Shown here one piece after another: positions 49,640-57,905 of a DNA stretch of 64,000 nucleotides. The notes beneath the pieces are model-generated. The model did no database searches and was not told where the DNA came from. It was given only the letters and a program-made list of their open reading frames with translations. The DNA comes from Streptomyces humi (GTDB taxonomy: Bacteria > Actinomycetota > Actinomycetes > Streptomycetales > Streptomycetaceae): assembly GCF_001005085.2 (NCBI RefSeq), contig NZ_LBMU02000045.1:62001-126000 (forward strand), given 5' to 3'. How positions within the stretch are numbered: position 1 is the first letter of the stretch; every line of letters starts with the position of its first letter. A program made the translations under genes and the position numbers.

Positions 49640-50557
49640 TCACCGGTCCTTGGCGACCGCCTCCCGCACGGCCGGCACGATCTCCTCGGCCCACCGGCCG
49701 AGGCCGACCTGGCCCGAGGGGTCACCGGAAGCGAAGTACACGAACCCGGATGCGCCGTGTTCGAGGACGGCCTCGGTCAGTTCGGTGATCCACTGGCCGA
49801 CGGAACCGCCCAGCCACCGCCCGGACGAGTCGCGCGGGGCGTTGACGGGGGCGTCGGTGATCCGGGCCGGCAGGTTGAAGACGGTCACGATGTCCGCGGG
49901 GTCACGGCCGACGGAGCGCGCGGCTTCCTCGACCAGCGGCCGTGAGCTGCGGTACCGCTCGCTGTGCCAGTCCGCCGCGTTGCCGGGGATCCATCCGTCC
50001 GCCGAACGCCCGGTGACCGCGAGGGACTTGGGGCCCACGGACCCCGTCCAGACCAGCGGAGCGGGCACCGGCGCCGGGTCGAGCCCGACGACCTGGGTGA
50101 ACTCGCCGTCCAGGGTGACCGGAGCCGGGCCGTCGGACAGCGCCCGCACCAGGCCGATGGCCTCCTCCAGAGCGCGTACGGCGGCGGCCGGGTCGAGCCG
50201 GGTGACACCGAAGCGGGCGATGTCGTCCCAGTAGCCGCCCGCGCCGATGCCGAGGACGACCCGGCCCCCGGAGAGCGCGGACAGCGTCGACAGGGTGCGG
50301 GCCAGCAGCGGCACCGGGCGGGTCGGCAGGTTGGTGACGGTCGTGACGCCGGTGATGCTCCGGGTCCGGCCGAGGAGCAGGCCGAGCGTGCTGTACGCCT
50401 CCAGCCGGTCGCCGTAGTACGGGTGGTCGGACAGGGCGAAGAAGTCGAGCCCCGCCCGGTCGGCGTACTCGACCCGGCGTACGACGTCCGGCGCGTCGTC
50501 GACGGCGACCCCCGGTCCGATCCCGAACCACAGTCTGCGTGCGAGCCGTTCTGTCAT
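49640..50557 (-). CDS. LLM-class oxidoreductase (F420 type)
   Basis: A 305-residue luciferase-like barrel: VRRVEYADRAGLDFFALSDH, GGRVVLGIGAGGYWDDIARF, VPAPLVWTGSVGPKSLAVTG. It is clearly related to the LLM domain at 40410-42179 (both share GIGAGGYWD/GLGAGAYWD and WTGSVGPKSLA/WIGAVGPRMLA), so the two probably arose by duplication. F420H2 reductases of this class act on quinones and polyketides. It stands between the importer operon and the methyltransferase. Confidence 0.85.
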   Translation of the reverse strand: MTERLARRLWFGIGPGVAVDDAPDVVRRVEYADRAGLDFFALSDHPYYGDRLEAYSTLGLLLGRTRSITGVTTVTNLPTRPVPLLARTLSTLSALSGGRVVLGIGAGGYWDDIARFGVTRLDPAAAVRALEEAIGLVRALSDGPAPVTLDGEFTQVVGLDPAPVPAPLVWTGSVGPKSLAVTGRSADGWIPGNAADWHSERYRSSRPLVEEAARSVGRDPADIVTVFNLPARITDAPVNAPRDSSGRWLGGSVGQWITELTEAVLEHGASGFVYFASGDPSGQVGLGRWAEEIVPAVREAVAKDR

Positions 50558-50614
50558 CTGCTTCTTTCCTCGGTACGGATTTCAGTGGGCGCCACGGAAG
50601 ACACACATCCCGTG

Positions 50615-51637
50615 TCAGACCCGTACGGCTTCGATCACGCTGCAATGCCCGCCCGGCACGACCCGCGCCAGCTTGAGCCCCGAGTCCGCCAGCAGCGCCT
50701 CGAACTCACCGGCCGTACGTTGCTGTCCCCCGGCGACGACCAGCATGTCGAGGTCCATCAGGGAGATCGTCGGCGACGGCCGGGGCCGGTCCGGCAGCAC
50801 GGCCTCGACCAGCAGTACGTGTCCGCCGTCGGCCAGCGCGGCACGCGCGTTGGTCAGGATGCGCCGGGACTGCTCGTCGTCCCAGTCGTGGATGATGTTG
50901 GAGAGGATCACGGCGTCACCGCCGCCGGGCACGGACTCGAAGAAGTCCCCGGCGACCAGCTCCGCCCGGTCGGCCACCCCGGTGTCCCGCAGCGGCTGCC
51001 CGGCCGAGGCGATGACCTCGGGCCGGTCGTACAGGATCCCACGCGTCCCGGGCGCGGAGGCGAGGACGGCGGCCAGCAGCGCGCCCCGCCCGCCGCCCGC
51101 GTCGACGACCGTCGAGAACTTCCCGAAGTCGTAAGCGGCGACGACCGGCGCGATGATCTGCCGCGACGCCTCGGTCATGGCCCGGTCGAAGACGCCGAGT
51201 ACGTCGGGGTGGTCGTGCAGGTAGTCCCAGACGGACTTGCCGAGCACCTGGGGGAAGGCGGTGTGCCCGGTGCGTACGGCGTCCGCGAGGCCGGCCCAGG
51301 CGTGCCGTTCGGCGGGCAGCCCGGTCCAGATCGCGAAGTTGCGCAGGCTGACCGGGCTGTCCGCGCGCAACGCGTCCCCCAGCGCGGTCAGTTCGAAGAC
51401 CTGGTCGTCGTGTTCGGTGAACAGGCCGATGTCGGCGCCGGCCCGCAGCAGCCGGTAGAGGCTGGGCGCGTGGGTGTCGGTCGCGGCGGCGAGTTCGGCG
51501 ACCCGTCGGGGGCCTCGGGCGAGCGCGTCGGCGACGCCGAGTTCGGCGGTCGCGCTGACCGCCTGGGCGAGCCATCCTGCGGTGACTATCTGCAACACCT
51601 GTGCTTGCAGCGGCAGTTCACTGGTGTCTGGGGGCAT
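50615..51637 (-). CDS. SAM-dependent O-methyltransferase
   Basis: A 340-residue small-molecule methyltransferase with an N-terminal winged-helix dimerisation domain (LQIVTAGWLAQAVSATAELG, SLYRLLRAGADIGLF) and the SAM site VVDAGGGRGALLAAVL. Also ILSNIIHDWDDEQSRRIL, the usual region with the catalytic His-Asp. It is DnrK/TcmN-like, likely methylating a phenolic hydroxyl of the polyketide. Gene start at the ATG 51637 is preceded by GGAGGAAGC. Confidence 0.87.
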   Translation of the reverse strand: MPPDTSELPLQAQVLQIVTAGWLAQAVSATAELGVADALARGPRRVAELAAATDTHAPSLYRLLRAGADIGLFTEHDDQVFELTALGDALRADSPVSLRNFAIWTGLPAERHAWAGLADAVRTGHTAFPQVLGKSVWDYLHDHPDVLGVFDRAMTEASRQIIAPVVAAYDFGKFSTVVDAGGGRGALLAAVLASAPGTRGILYDRPEVIASAGQPLRDTGVADRAELVAGDFFESVPGGGDAVILSNIIHDWDDEQSRRILTNARAALADGGHVLLVEAVLPDRPRPSPTISLMDLDMLVVAGGQQRTAGEFEALLADSGLKLARVVPGGHCSVIEAVRV

Positions 51638-51751
51638 GACGGAGCTTCCTCCTTGGCGGCGGGGTCAGCCGGTTGGGGGTCCGACCGGGACGCACCGACA
51701 GGCTCACCTGAAGTGTGTTGGGGCCGGTCGGGTGGTACAAGCCGGGCTGAT

Positions 51752-51784
51752 GTCAGGTCTTTGCGCGGTACGTCAGATCTCTGC
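51752..51784. promoter_or_regulatory. Direct repeats in the only large gap of the PKS operon
   Basis: GTCAGGTCTTTGC at 51752 and GTCAGATCTCTGC at 51772 repeat with a 20-bp period, about 115-147 bp upstream of the methyltransferase start. Tandem repeats two helical turns apart are typical of OmpR-type regulators. It may be where the cluster's atypical regulator binds. Confidence 0.35.
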
Positions 51785-51796
51785 AAAGTCGCCGTA

Positions 51797-52249
51797 TCAG
51801 TGCCCTGGCGCGCCCTGCGGGCCCTGCCCTTCGTGCCACACCAGGTCGAAGACGAAGCGGTCGATGCGCCAGCCGTCGGCGGTCCGCACCGCACCGGCGT
51901 CGTAGTGCCCGCCGATGGTGAAGTGGACGCCGGGCTCGGCGGCCTTGCGGACGTGTACGGCGGTCAGGTGCGCGCGGATCGTGGCCCGGTCCCCGTCGAC
52001 GTCGATGGAGTAGTTGGTCGCGGTGTGGTGGGTGCGCTCGAAGGTGGCACGGGCCATCTCCTGGAATTCGGTGAGGCCCGCGATCCCCTTGTACTCGCCC
52101 ATGGGGAAGGTGAGGTGGACGTCGTCGGTGAAGACGCCGCCGAACCAGTCGTCGCGGTGCCGGTCGCGGTCGAGGTGGGTGACGTAGCGGTCGGCGAGGG
52201 CGGTGAGGTCGGCCCTGTCCCGCAGGTCGGCAAGGGTCTTTTCGCTCAT
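51797..52249 (-). CDS. SnoaL-like/NTF2-fold protein
   Basis: A 150-residue cone-shaped alpha+beta protein: ADRYVTHLDRDRHRDDWFGG, HLTFPMGEYKGIAGLTEFQE, THHTATNYSIDVDGDRATIR, VHFTIGGHYDAGAVRTADGW. This is the SnoaL_4/NTF2 fold of polyketide cyclases and hydroxylases. It could act as an aldol cyclase, dehydratase or cofactor-free hydroxylase. Its start overlaps the FAD-monooxygenase stop by 4 bp. Confidence 0.82.
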   Translation of the reverse strand: MSEKTLADLRDRADLTALADRYVTHLDRDRHRDDWFGGVFTDDVHLTFPMGEYKGIAGLTEFQEMARATFERTHHTATNYSIDVDGDRATIRAHLTAVHVRKAAEPGVHFTIGGHYDAGAVRTADGWRIDRFVFDLVWHEGQGPQGAPGH

Positions 52250-53736
52250 GCCGGTACTGCCTTCCGGTCGTTGACGGGTCCGAACCAGCGGTGCAGGGCC
52301 TCGGTGAGCCCCTCGCCGCCGGGTGCGGCGGACACCCACGCGGCGTGCCCGTCGGGGCGGATCAGCAGGGCGTGCAGGCCGCCCAGTTCGTCGTACGGGT
52401 CGTCGATCGGCTTGGCGGTCGTGACGGTCACCCGGTCGTGCCAGGGGGCGGCGGCCGTGCGGATCTCCAGGTCGTCGGCAAGGTCGAGGAGGACGCCGCG
52501 CGCGGGGTGCAGGAGTTGGGCGGTGCTGATCTGTCCGGCGGACCCGACCAGGGCGCGGGGAGCGACGCGCCCGCCGGTCAGCGGGTGGCCGCCACCGAGG
52601 TCGTACCGGACGTCGATACCGCTCACCGCGCCGGCGAGATGACGTTTGACGTCGTCGTACGCGATGAGTTCGGCGAACAGGGCGCGCAGCGGGTCGGACT
52701 CCCGGCCACCGAGGAACACCGTGCCCTGGGCGCGGGTGTTCAGCAGCAGGCGGGCGCCGACCGGGTGGCGTTCGGCGTGGTAGGTGTCCAGGAGGCCGGG
52801 GTGGGCGCGGCCGGTGACCTCGGCGGCGAGTTTCCAGCCCAGGTTGACGGCGTCCAGGATGCCGGTGCTCATGCCCTGGCCGCCGGCCGGAAGGTGGATG
52901 TGGGCGGCGTCCCCGGCGAGCAGGACCCGGCCCGCGCGGTAGGCGGCCGCCTGCCGGGTGGCGTCGGCGAAGGAGCTGACCCACTCGGTGTCGGCCCCGG
53001 CGATGTCCTCGCCGGTGAGCCGCAGCCAGGCGGCCGCGACCTCGGCGAACGTGACGGGCTCCGCATCCTCGCGGGGCGGGGCGCCGTCCGGGCAGACGAT
53101 GATGCGGTCGACCTCGTCGGTCAGGGGCGCCGCCATCACCATGCCGTGTTCCAGGCGCTCCCCGAGCGGACGGGGCCGCAGTTTGCGGCCCACCACGTCC
53201 GCGAGGTACATCACACGGGCGGCCGGTGTGCCGGGGAAGGCTATCCCGGCGGCCTCCCGCACCGGGCTGTGTCCGCCGTCGGCGCCCACGAGGTAGGCGG
53301 CGCGCAGCCGCCCAGGCCCTTGGGGGGTGCGTACGGTGATCTCCACCGCCGAGTCACCGGCCTCCAGCCCGGTGAACTCCCACCCCCGGTGGACGACCGC
53401 GCCGAGTTCGACCGCCCACTCCTCCAGCACCGCCTCGGTACGCGATTGCGGTATCCCCCGGGCCCCGAAGTGGGCGCCCGGCAGGACGGTGTAGTCGAAC
53501 CGCACCCCGCCGAAGTGGCCGACGGGGCTGATGTCCGGCGTCCCGAAGCGCGGCAGCAGTCCCCGCTGGTCGAACGCCTCCATGGCGCGGGCGGTGAATC
53601 CAAGTCCCCGGGACTGTCCGGTGGGCTCGGCCAGCCGCTCGACGACTGTCACGCGCGCGCCGCCCAGGCGCAGTTCACCGGCGAGTGTCAGCCCGGTCGG
53701 GCCCGCGCCGACGACGATCACGTCGGTGTCCGCCAT
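52246..53736 (-). CDS. FAD-dependent polyketide monooxygenase, PgaE-like
   Basis: A 496-residue aromatic hydroxylase. FAD motif VIVVGAGPTGLTLAGELRLG, the arginine loop VERLAEPTGQSRGLGFTARA, DG motif AAYLVGADGGHSPVREAAG, and GDAAHIHLPAGGQGMSTGIL. The C-terminal thioredoxin-like domain ends HRWFGPVNDRKAVPA. The length and motifs match PgaE/JadH/LanE-type enzymes that hydroxylate angucycline C-12. Gene overlap with the SnoaL-like gene suggests coupled synthesis. Confidence 0.86.
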   Translation of the reverse strand: MADTDVIVVGAGPTGLTLAGELRLGGARVTVVERLAEPTGQSRGLGFTARAMEAFDQRGLLPRFGTPDISPVGHFGGVRFDYTVLPGAHFGARGIPQSRTEAVLEEWAVELGAVVHRGWEFTGLEAGDSAVEITVRTPQGPGRLRAAYLVGADGGHSPVREAAGIAFPGTPAARVMYLADVVGRKLRPRPLGERLEHGMVMAAPLTDEVDRIIVCPDGAPPREDAEPVTFAEVAAAWLRLTGEDIAGADTEWVSSFADATRQAAAYRAGRVLLAGDAAHIHLPAGGQGMSTGILDAVNLGWKLAAEVTGRAHPGLLDTYHAERHPVGARLLLNTRAQGTVFLGGRESDPLRALFAELIAYDDVKRHLAGAVSGIDVRYDLGGGHPLTGGRVAPRALVGSAGQISTAQLLHPARGVLLDLADDLEIRTAAAPWHDRVTVTTAKPIDDPYDELGGLHALLIRPDGHAAWVSAAPGGEGLTEALHRWFGPVNDRKAVPA

Positions 53737-53741
53737 GCCGG

Positions 53742-54431
53742 TCAGTCCTTCGTCGACAGCGCCGACCGGGAGTGTGTCACCCGGTAGGTGTTGGCCTGGC
53801 GTCCGGTGACGAGGGACCGAGCCCGCTCCCGGCCCTGGCGGATGCCGGCCGGCCGCTGCTCCTCGGGAAGGGTGTGGAAGGCGTCGTACGTCTCCTTGCT
53901 GTCCCACTGGGCGTAGTTGACGACGTACGTGCCGTCCAGGCCCCGGAAGTAGGTGTGCGAGCGGTAGCCGGGCACGGTCTTGATCCACTCGTCCGGTTCG
54001 GCCAGGGTCTCCAGGAGGTCCTTCTGGTCCTCGGGGCGTGTGTCGAAGACGATCACGACGGTGTAGTCGTCGCGTTCAGGTGAGATCTCGATGCCCCGGT
54101 CCAGCGCGGGGTGGTGCTGCGTGAAGGCCAGTTCGGTCTTCAGCAGGCGTACGGTCCGGGCGAGTTTGTGGAACAGCGGTACGGTCCTCTGCTGGAACTG
54201 CTGGCCCTCGTACCGGGCCTGGAGGTCGGCGGCGCTGCGCCACTGGATGTAGTTGACGGTGCCCGGCTCGTCCACACCCGAGTGCAGCGTCGAGGAGATC
54301 CAGCCGGGGTAGTCGGCGTGGTCGATGATGTCGCGCATCGCGTCGAGCACGTCGTCCTGGAGGGGCCGGGTGTCCGTCTCGAAGAGGTTGAAGACGGTCA
54401 GGTAGCCGTCGTCTGGCGAGATCAGGGGCAT
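53742..54431 (-). CDS. Double-domain antibiotic biosynthesis monooxygenase (ABM x2)
   Basis: A 229-residue protein formed of two ABM/dimeric alpha-beta barrel domains. Domain 1 (about 8-105): YLTVFNLFETDTRPLQDDVL, ISSTLHSGVDEPGTVNYIQW. Domain 2 (about 120-215): YTVVIVFDTRPEDQKDLLET, SHTYFRGLDGTYVVNYAQWD. ABM enzymes such as ActVA-Orf6 are cofactor-free oxygenases that make quinones from anthrones or naphthacenones. A fusion of two copies replaces the usual homodimer. It lies 5 bp after and 11 bp before two FAD monooxygenase genes. Confidence 0.84.
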   Translation of the reverse strand: MPLISPDDGYLTVFNLFETDTRPLQDDVLDAMRDIIDHADYPGWISSTLHSGVDEPGTVNYIQWRSAADLQARYEGQQFQQRTVPLFHKLARTVRLLKTELAFTQHHPALDRGIEISPERDDYTVVIVFDTRPEDQKDLLETLAEPDEWIKTVPGYRSHTYFRGLDGTYVVNYAQWDSKETYDAFHTLPEEQRPAGIRQGRERARSLVTGRQANTYRVTHSRSALSTKD

Positions 54432-54442
54432 GGCGGGATTCC

Positions 54443-55774
54443 TTACGTCGGTGGTGGGCCGAACCAGCGGGCGAGCACCTCTTGCGGCGGCGGGTCGGAC
54501 GGGTCCGCCCAGACGGTGTGCCCGTCGGGTCGTACGAGGGTCCAGTGCTCGGCGGGGGCGTAGGGGACGCCGTCCAGGATGTCGGCGGGGCCGAGGAGCA
54601 ACCCCCGTCCGGTGCGCTGGAGTTCGATGCTGTGCGGCAGGCGGGCGCCGACGCCGTCGTAGCGGACGTCGAGGCCGCCGATCATCGCGGCGAGGTGGGC
54701 GCGGACCGGTTCGTGGCCGATGAGTTCGGTGAGCAGGGCGCGTACGGGTTCCACCTCGGGGCCGCCGAACAGCAGCAGCGCCTGCGCCTCGATGGTGGAG
54801 AGGGTACGCGCGCCGACCGGGTGGCGTTCGGTGTGGTAGGTGTCGAGGAGGCCGGAGTGGGCGCGGCCGGTGACCTCGGCGGCGAGTTTCCAGCCCAGGT
54901 TGAAGGCGTCGTGCAGGCCCAGGTTGAGGGCCTGGCCGCCGATGGGCGGCTGGCGGTGCGCGGCGTCGCCCGCGAACAGGACACGGCCGTGCCGATAGTG
55001 GGCGAGCTGGCGGGCCGTGTCGTCGAACGCGTTCACCCACAGCGGGGTGCCGCCGCTGACGTCCTCACCGGTGACCCGCTTCCAGGCGCGGGCGATCTCG
55101 TCGTAGGCGGGCGGCCCGGTCCGTACGGGCACCGGCGCGCCGTGCTCGTGCACCATCACGCGCGTCACCCCGTCGGCCCGGCGCGCGGCGACGGCCAGCC
55201 CGTCCGGCAGCCGTTCGAAGCGCCGGTCGGGGACCGCGATCCCTGCGACGTCGGCCCGCAGCAGCTCGCGCCGCGCGTCGTGGCCGGGGAAGTCCGCGCC
55301 GAGGAGACGGCGTACGGTGCTGTCCTCGCCGTCGCAGGCGACCAGCCAGGCGGCGCGCACGGCGTGATCGCCGGTCACGACCTCGACGTACGCGCCCGTG
55401 TCGGTGACCGCCCGCACCTCCTGCCCGCGCCGCACGTCGGCGCCGAGCCCGGCGGCCCAGCGCGCGAGCAGCCGTTCGGTGTCGAACTGGGGCACCTTCC
55501 ACAGCCCCGGCCGGCTGCCGGGCAGTGTCAGGTCGACCGGGATCCCGGCGAAGTGCCCGCGCGAGTCACTCGCCGGGCTGTCGCCCCCCTCCCACAGCCC
55601 CCGGCTGTCGAGGATCTCCATCGTGCGGGCGTGGAGGGTCGAGGCCCGCGACTCGGTGGTGGGCTCTCCGAGCCGCTCCAGTACGACGACCTCGGCGCCG
55701 CCGAGGCGCAGTTCCCCGGCGAGCAGCAGCCCGACGGGGCCCGCGCCGACGACCACGACCTGCGTGTCGAGCAC
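54443..55774 (-). CDS. FAD-dependent polyketide monooxygenase, third copy
   Basis: A 443-residue hydroxylase from the GTG at 55774, one base after the aromatase stop (TGAcGTG). FAD motif VVVVGAGPVGLLLAGELRLG, RASTLHARTMEILDSRGLW, DG motif AAWLVACDGEDSTVRRLLG, and GDAAHRQPPIGGQALNLGLH. It is shorter than the copies at 35539 and 52246, ending LARWFGPPPT. In angucycline clusters a second oxygenase often carries a lactonase or baeyer-villiger-like activity, so its role is uncertain. A GTG at 55788 would extend it by 5 residues. Confidence 0.85.
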   Translation of the reverse strand: MLDTQVVVVGAGPVGLLLAGELRLGGAEVVVLERLGEPTTESRASTLHARTMEILDSRGLWEGGDSPASDSRGHFAGIPVDLTLPGSRPGLWKVPQFDTERLLARWAAGLGADVRRGQEVRAVTDTGAYVEVVTGDHAVRAAWLVACDGEDSTVRRLLGADFPGHDARRELLRADVAGIAVPDRRFERLPDGLAVAARRADGVTRVMVHEHGAPVPVRTGPPAYDEIARAWKRVTGEDVSGGTPLWVNAFDDTARQLAHYRHGRVLFAGDAAHRQPPIGGQALNLGLHDAFNLGWKLAAEVTGRAHSGLLDTYHTERHPVGARTLSTIEAQALLLFGGPEVEPVRALLTELIGHEPVRAHLAAMIGGLDVRYDGVGARLPHSIELQRTGRGLLLGPADILDGVPYAPAEHWTLVRPDGHTVWADPSDPPPQEVLARWFGPPPT

Positions 55775-55775
55775 G

Positions 55776-56723
55776 TCAGCCCCGCTCACCCGCGAGCGTC
55801 TCGGCGTACGCCTTGGCGTGACCGAGGGTGGCGAGGCTGTTGGTGGACAGGGCGGTGTGGACGTACGTCCGGGCGTCGGCCACGGTCGCCTCGGGCCCGA
55901 GGACGGCGGCGATGTTGTCGGTGTTGAGACTGACGGTGTGCTGGGAGGAGGCGACGGTGCCGTCCCCGGTCTCCTCGAAGGTCCACACACCGGTGTGCAG
56001 GGTCAGCAGCGCTGGCAGGGTGACCTGCTTGTAGGCGATGCGGTGGTGGGGGAAGGTCACGCGGTACGACTTGGTGGTGTGCGTGGATCCGTCCTTGGCA
56101 CGGGTGTCCATCTCGAGGGTCTGGAGTCCCGGGGTGTCCTCGGTGAGGCGTACGGACGCGACGTGCGGGAGTCGCTCGGCCCATCGGTCGGCCTCGTCGA
56201 CGAAGTCGAAGAGGTCCTTGGCGGCGCCGGTGACGGTGACGCTGTCGGTGAAGGAGAACGTCAGGTCCTCGGCGGCGTGGGCGGCTTCGACGTTGGTGCG
56301 CAGCGCGGCGAGTTCGGAGCGGCTGTTGCGGTCGACGGCCTCGTCGATCCAGGCGAGCCCTTCCGGGTCGTCGTCGACCGCGCGGTAGTCGTGCGTGAGC
56401 CGGACCCGGGCCTGGTGGTCGCCGAGGGGTTCGATGATCCAGGCGCCTGCCATCGCGGCGACCGGCGGGGCGCTGATCTCCTGACGGAAGCTGATGCGCA
56501 GGACGTCCGGGTCCAGGGTGCGGCGGGAAATCCAGTGCTTGGCCTGGCCGCGTGCCGTGGCCCAGATCCGGATGCGTTCCTCAGCGCCGGTGTGCTCGAC
56601 CCGGTCGACGTGGATGGTGGGCGGGAAGATCCGGGGCCAGTTCACCACGTCGGCGATGAGGCGGTAGACGGCCGCCGCGGGAGCGCTGACGGTGATTTCG
56701 TGCTCGACCTCACGGGTTGTCAT
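55776..56723 (-). CDS. Didomain aromatase/cyclase
   Basis: A 315-residue protein of two START/Bet v 1-like helix-grip domains. Domain 1 (about 1-145): VYRLIADVVNWPRIFPPTIH. Domain 2 (about 160-300): DLFDFVDEADRWAERLPHVA, LQTLEMDTRAKDGSTHTTKS. Didomain ARO/CYCs such as ActVII/LanL act after a C9 ketoreductase to close and aromatise the first ring. This is consistent with the KR gene directly upstream. The stop nearly touches the next monooxygenase start. Confidence 0.88.
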   Translation of the reverse strand: MTTREVEHEITVSAPAAAVYRLIADVVNWPRIFPPTIHVDRVEHTGAEERIRIWATARGQAKHWISRRTLDPDVLRISFRQEISAPPVAAMAGAWIIEPLGDHQARVRLTHDYRAVDDDPEGLAWIDEAVDRNSRSELAALRTNVEAAHAAEDLTFSFTDSVTVTGAAKDLFDFVDEADRWAERLPHVASVRLTEDTPGLQTLEMDTRAKDGSTHTTKSYRVTFPHHRIAYKQVTLPALLTLHTGVWTFEETGDGTVASSQHTVSLNTDNIAAVLGPEATVADARTYVHTALSTNSLATLGHAKAYAETLAGERG

Positions 56724-56758
56724 GGTCGCGGTTCCTTCGTCGTGGTCGTGGGTCCTGG

Positions 56759-57547
56759 TCAGAAGTTGCCGAGGCCGCCGCAGACGTTGAGGGCCTGTGC
56801 GGTGATGGAGGCGGCGGTGTCGGAGGCGAGGTAGCCGACCAGGCCCGCGACTTCTTCCGGGGTGGAGTACCTGCCGAGCGGGATCTTCGCCTGGAACTTC
56901 TCCAGGATCGCGTCCTCGCTGGTGTCGTAGGCGGCGGCGTACCCCTGCCGGACCCGCTGCGCCATGGGCGTGTCGACATACCCGGGGCAGACCGCGTTGA
57001 CGGTGATGCCGGTGGGCGCGAGTTCGTTGCCGAGGGCCTTGGTGAAGCCGACGACGCCGTGCTTCGACGCGGAGTAGGGGGCGCCCAGCACGACGCCCTG
57101 CTTGCCGGCCGTGGAGGCGATGTTGATGATCCGGCCCCTGTCCTTGTGACGCAGCCCGCCGGTGGTGAGGACCTCGCGGGTGAGCCGGAAGACGCTGGTG
57201 AGGTTCGTCTCGATGACGTCCTCCCACAGCTCGTCGGCGATGTCGGCGGTGACGCCGCCGCCGGACCGGCCCGCGTTGTTGACGAGTACGTCGATCGTCC
57301 CGAACCGCTCCAGCGCGGCCCGCACGAAGTCCCGTACGGCCTCGGGCTCGCGGACGTCGACGGTGGTACCGGCCACGTCGAGCCCCTCGGCGACGAGTTG
57401 CTTGACGGTGGCCTCGACGTTCTCCGCGTCGCGGGCACCGATGAACACGCGGTGCCCCTGGACGGCGAGCAGCCGGGCGACGGCCAGGCCGATGCCGCTG
57501 GTGGCGCCGGTGACGAGCGCGACGGGGCCGGTGGTGGTCGTGGTCAT
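56759..57547 (-). CDS. Type II PKS C9-ketoreductase (ActIII-like)
   Basis: A 262-residue SDR. TGATSGIG (13-20), NNAGRSGGGVT (90-100) holding the PGG-like stereocontrol motif, catalytic Ser145, Tyr158 and Lys162 (residues within IASTAG and PYSASKHG), and an ending ITAQALNVCGGLGNF. It reduces the C9 carbonyl of the poly-beta-ketone chain with NADPH. Gene order ACP-KR-ARO/CYC is as in angucycline clusters. Confidence 0.89.
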   Translation of the reverse strand: MTTTTTGPVALVTGATSGIGLAVARLLAVQGHRVFIGARDAENVEATVKQLVAEGLDVAGTTVDVREPEAVRDFVRAALERFGTIDVLVNNAGRSGGGVTADIADELWEDVIETNLTSVFRLTREVLTTGGLRHKDRGRIINIASTAGKQGVVLGAPYSASKHGVVGFTKALGNELAPTGITVNAVCPGYVDTPMAQRVRQGYAAAYDTSEDAILEKFQAKIPLGRYSTPEEVAGLVGYLASDTAASITAQALNVCGGLGNF

Positions 57548-57565
57548 GGTGGCCTCTCAGACAGG

Positions 57566-57835
57566 TCAGACGGTGCGGGAGACGGTCAGCAGCTCGTTGA
57601 CGGAGTCGATGAGGACGCGGGGGGTGAGCGCGTCGGTCAGCAGGTCGTCGTCGAGGGCGATGCCGTACGTGCGCTCGATCCGGCTGCCGGTCTCGAGGAG
57701 GGCCAGCGACTCGTAGCCGAGCGCGGTGAACTCGGTGTCGAGGACGTCACCGCCGAGGTCGACGCCCTCTTCGGCGCCGGCGGCCTCCAGAAGGATGTGC
57801 TTGAGATCGTCGAGGGTGAACGGGTCGGCAGACAC
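57566..57835 (-). CDS. Acyl carrier protein
   Basis: An 89-residue ACP. Ser43 is the 4'-phosphopantetheine site in LGYESLALLETGSRIE. The residue before it is Glu42 rather than the common Asp (DSL). Helices DDLKHILLEAAGAEEGVD and PRVLIDSVNELLTV complete the four-helix fold. It shuttles the growing chain between KS/CLF, KR and cyclases. No phosphopantetheinyl transferase or malonyl transferase is encoded in the window. Confidence 0.87.
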   Translation of the reverse strand: MSADPFTLDDLKHILLEAAGAEEGVDLGGDVLDTEFTALGYESLALLETGSRIERTYGIALDDDLLTDALTPRVLIDSVNELLTVSRTV

Positions 57836-57905
57836 GGGAGGGGTCCTTCCGGTGGGGGCTGAATGAGGGGCGCAAGCGGGGAGAGGGTCCTTCTGGGCGG
57901 GGCGG

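Noticed and set aside
49964..52642. An 892-residue plus-strand open frame across LLM, methyltransferase and SnoaL genes
   Set aside because: The opposite strand carries three recognisable enzymes in frame. The plus-strand product is low complexity.
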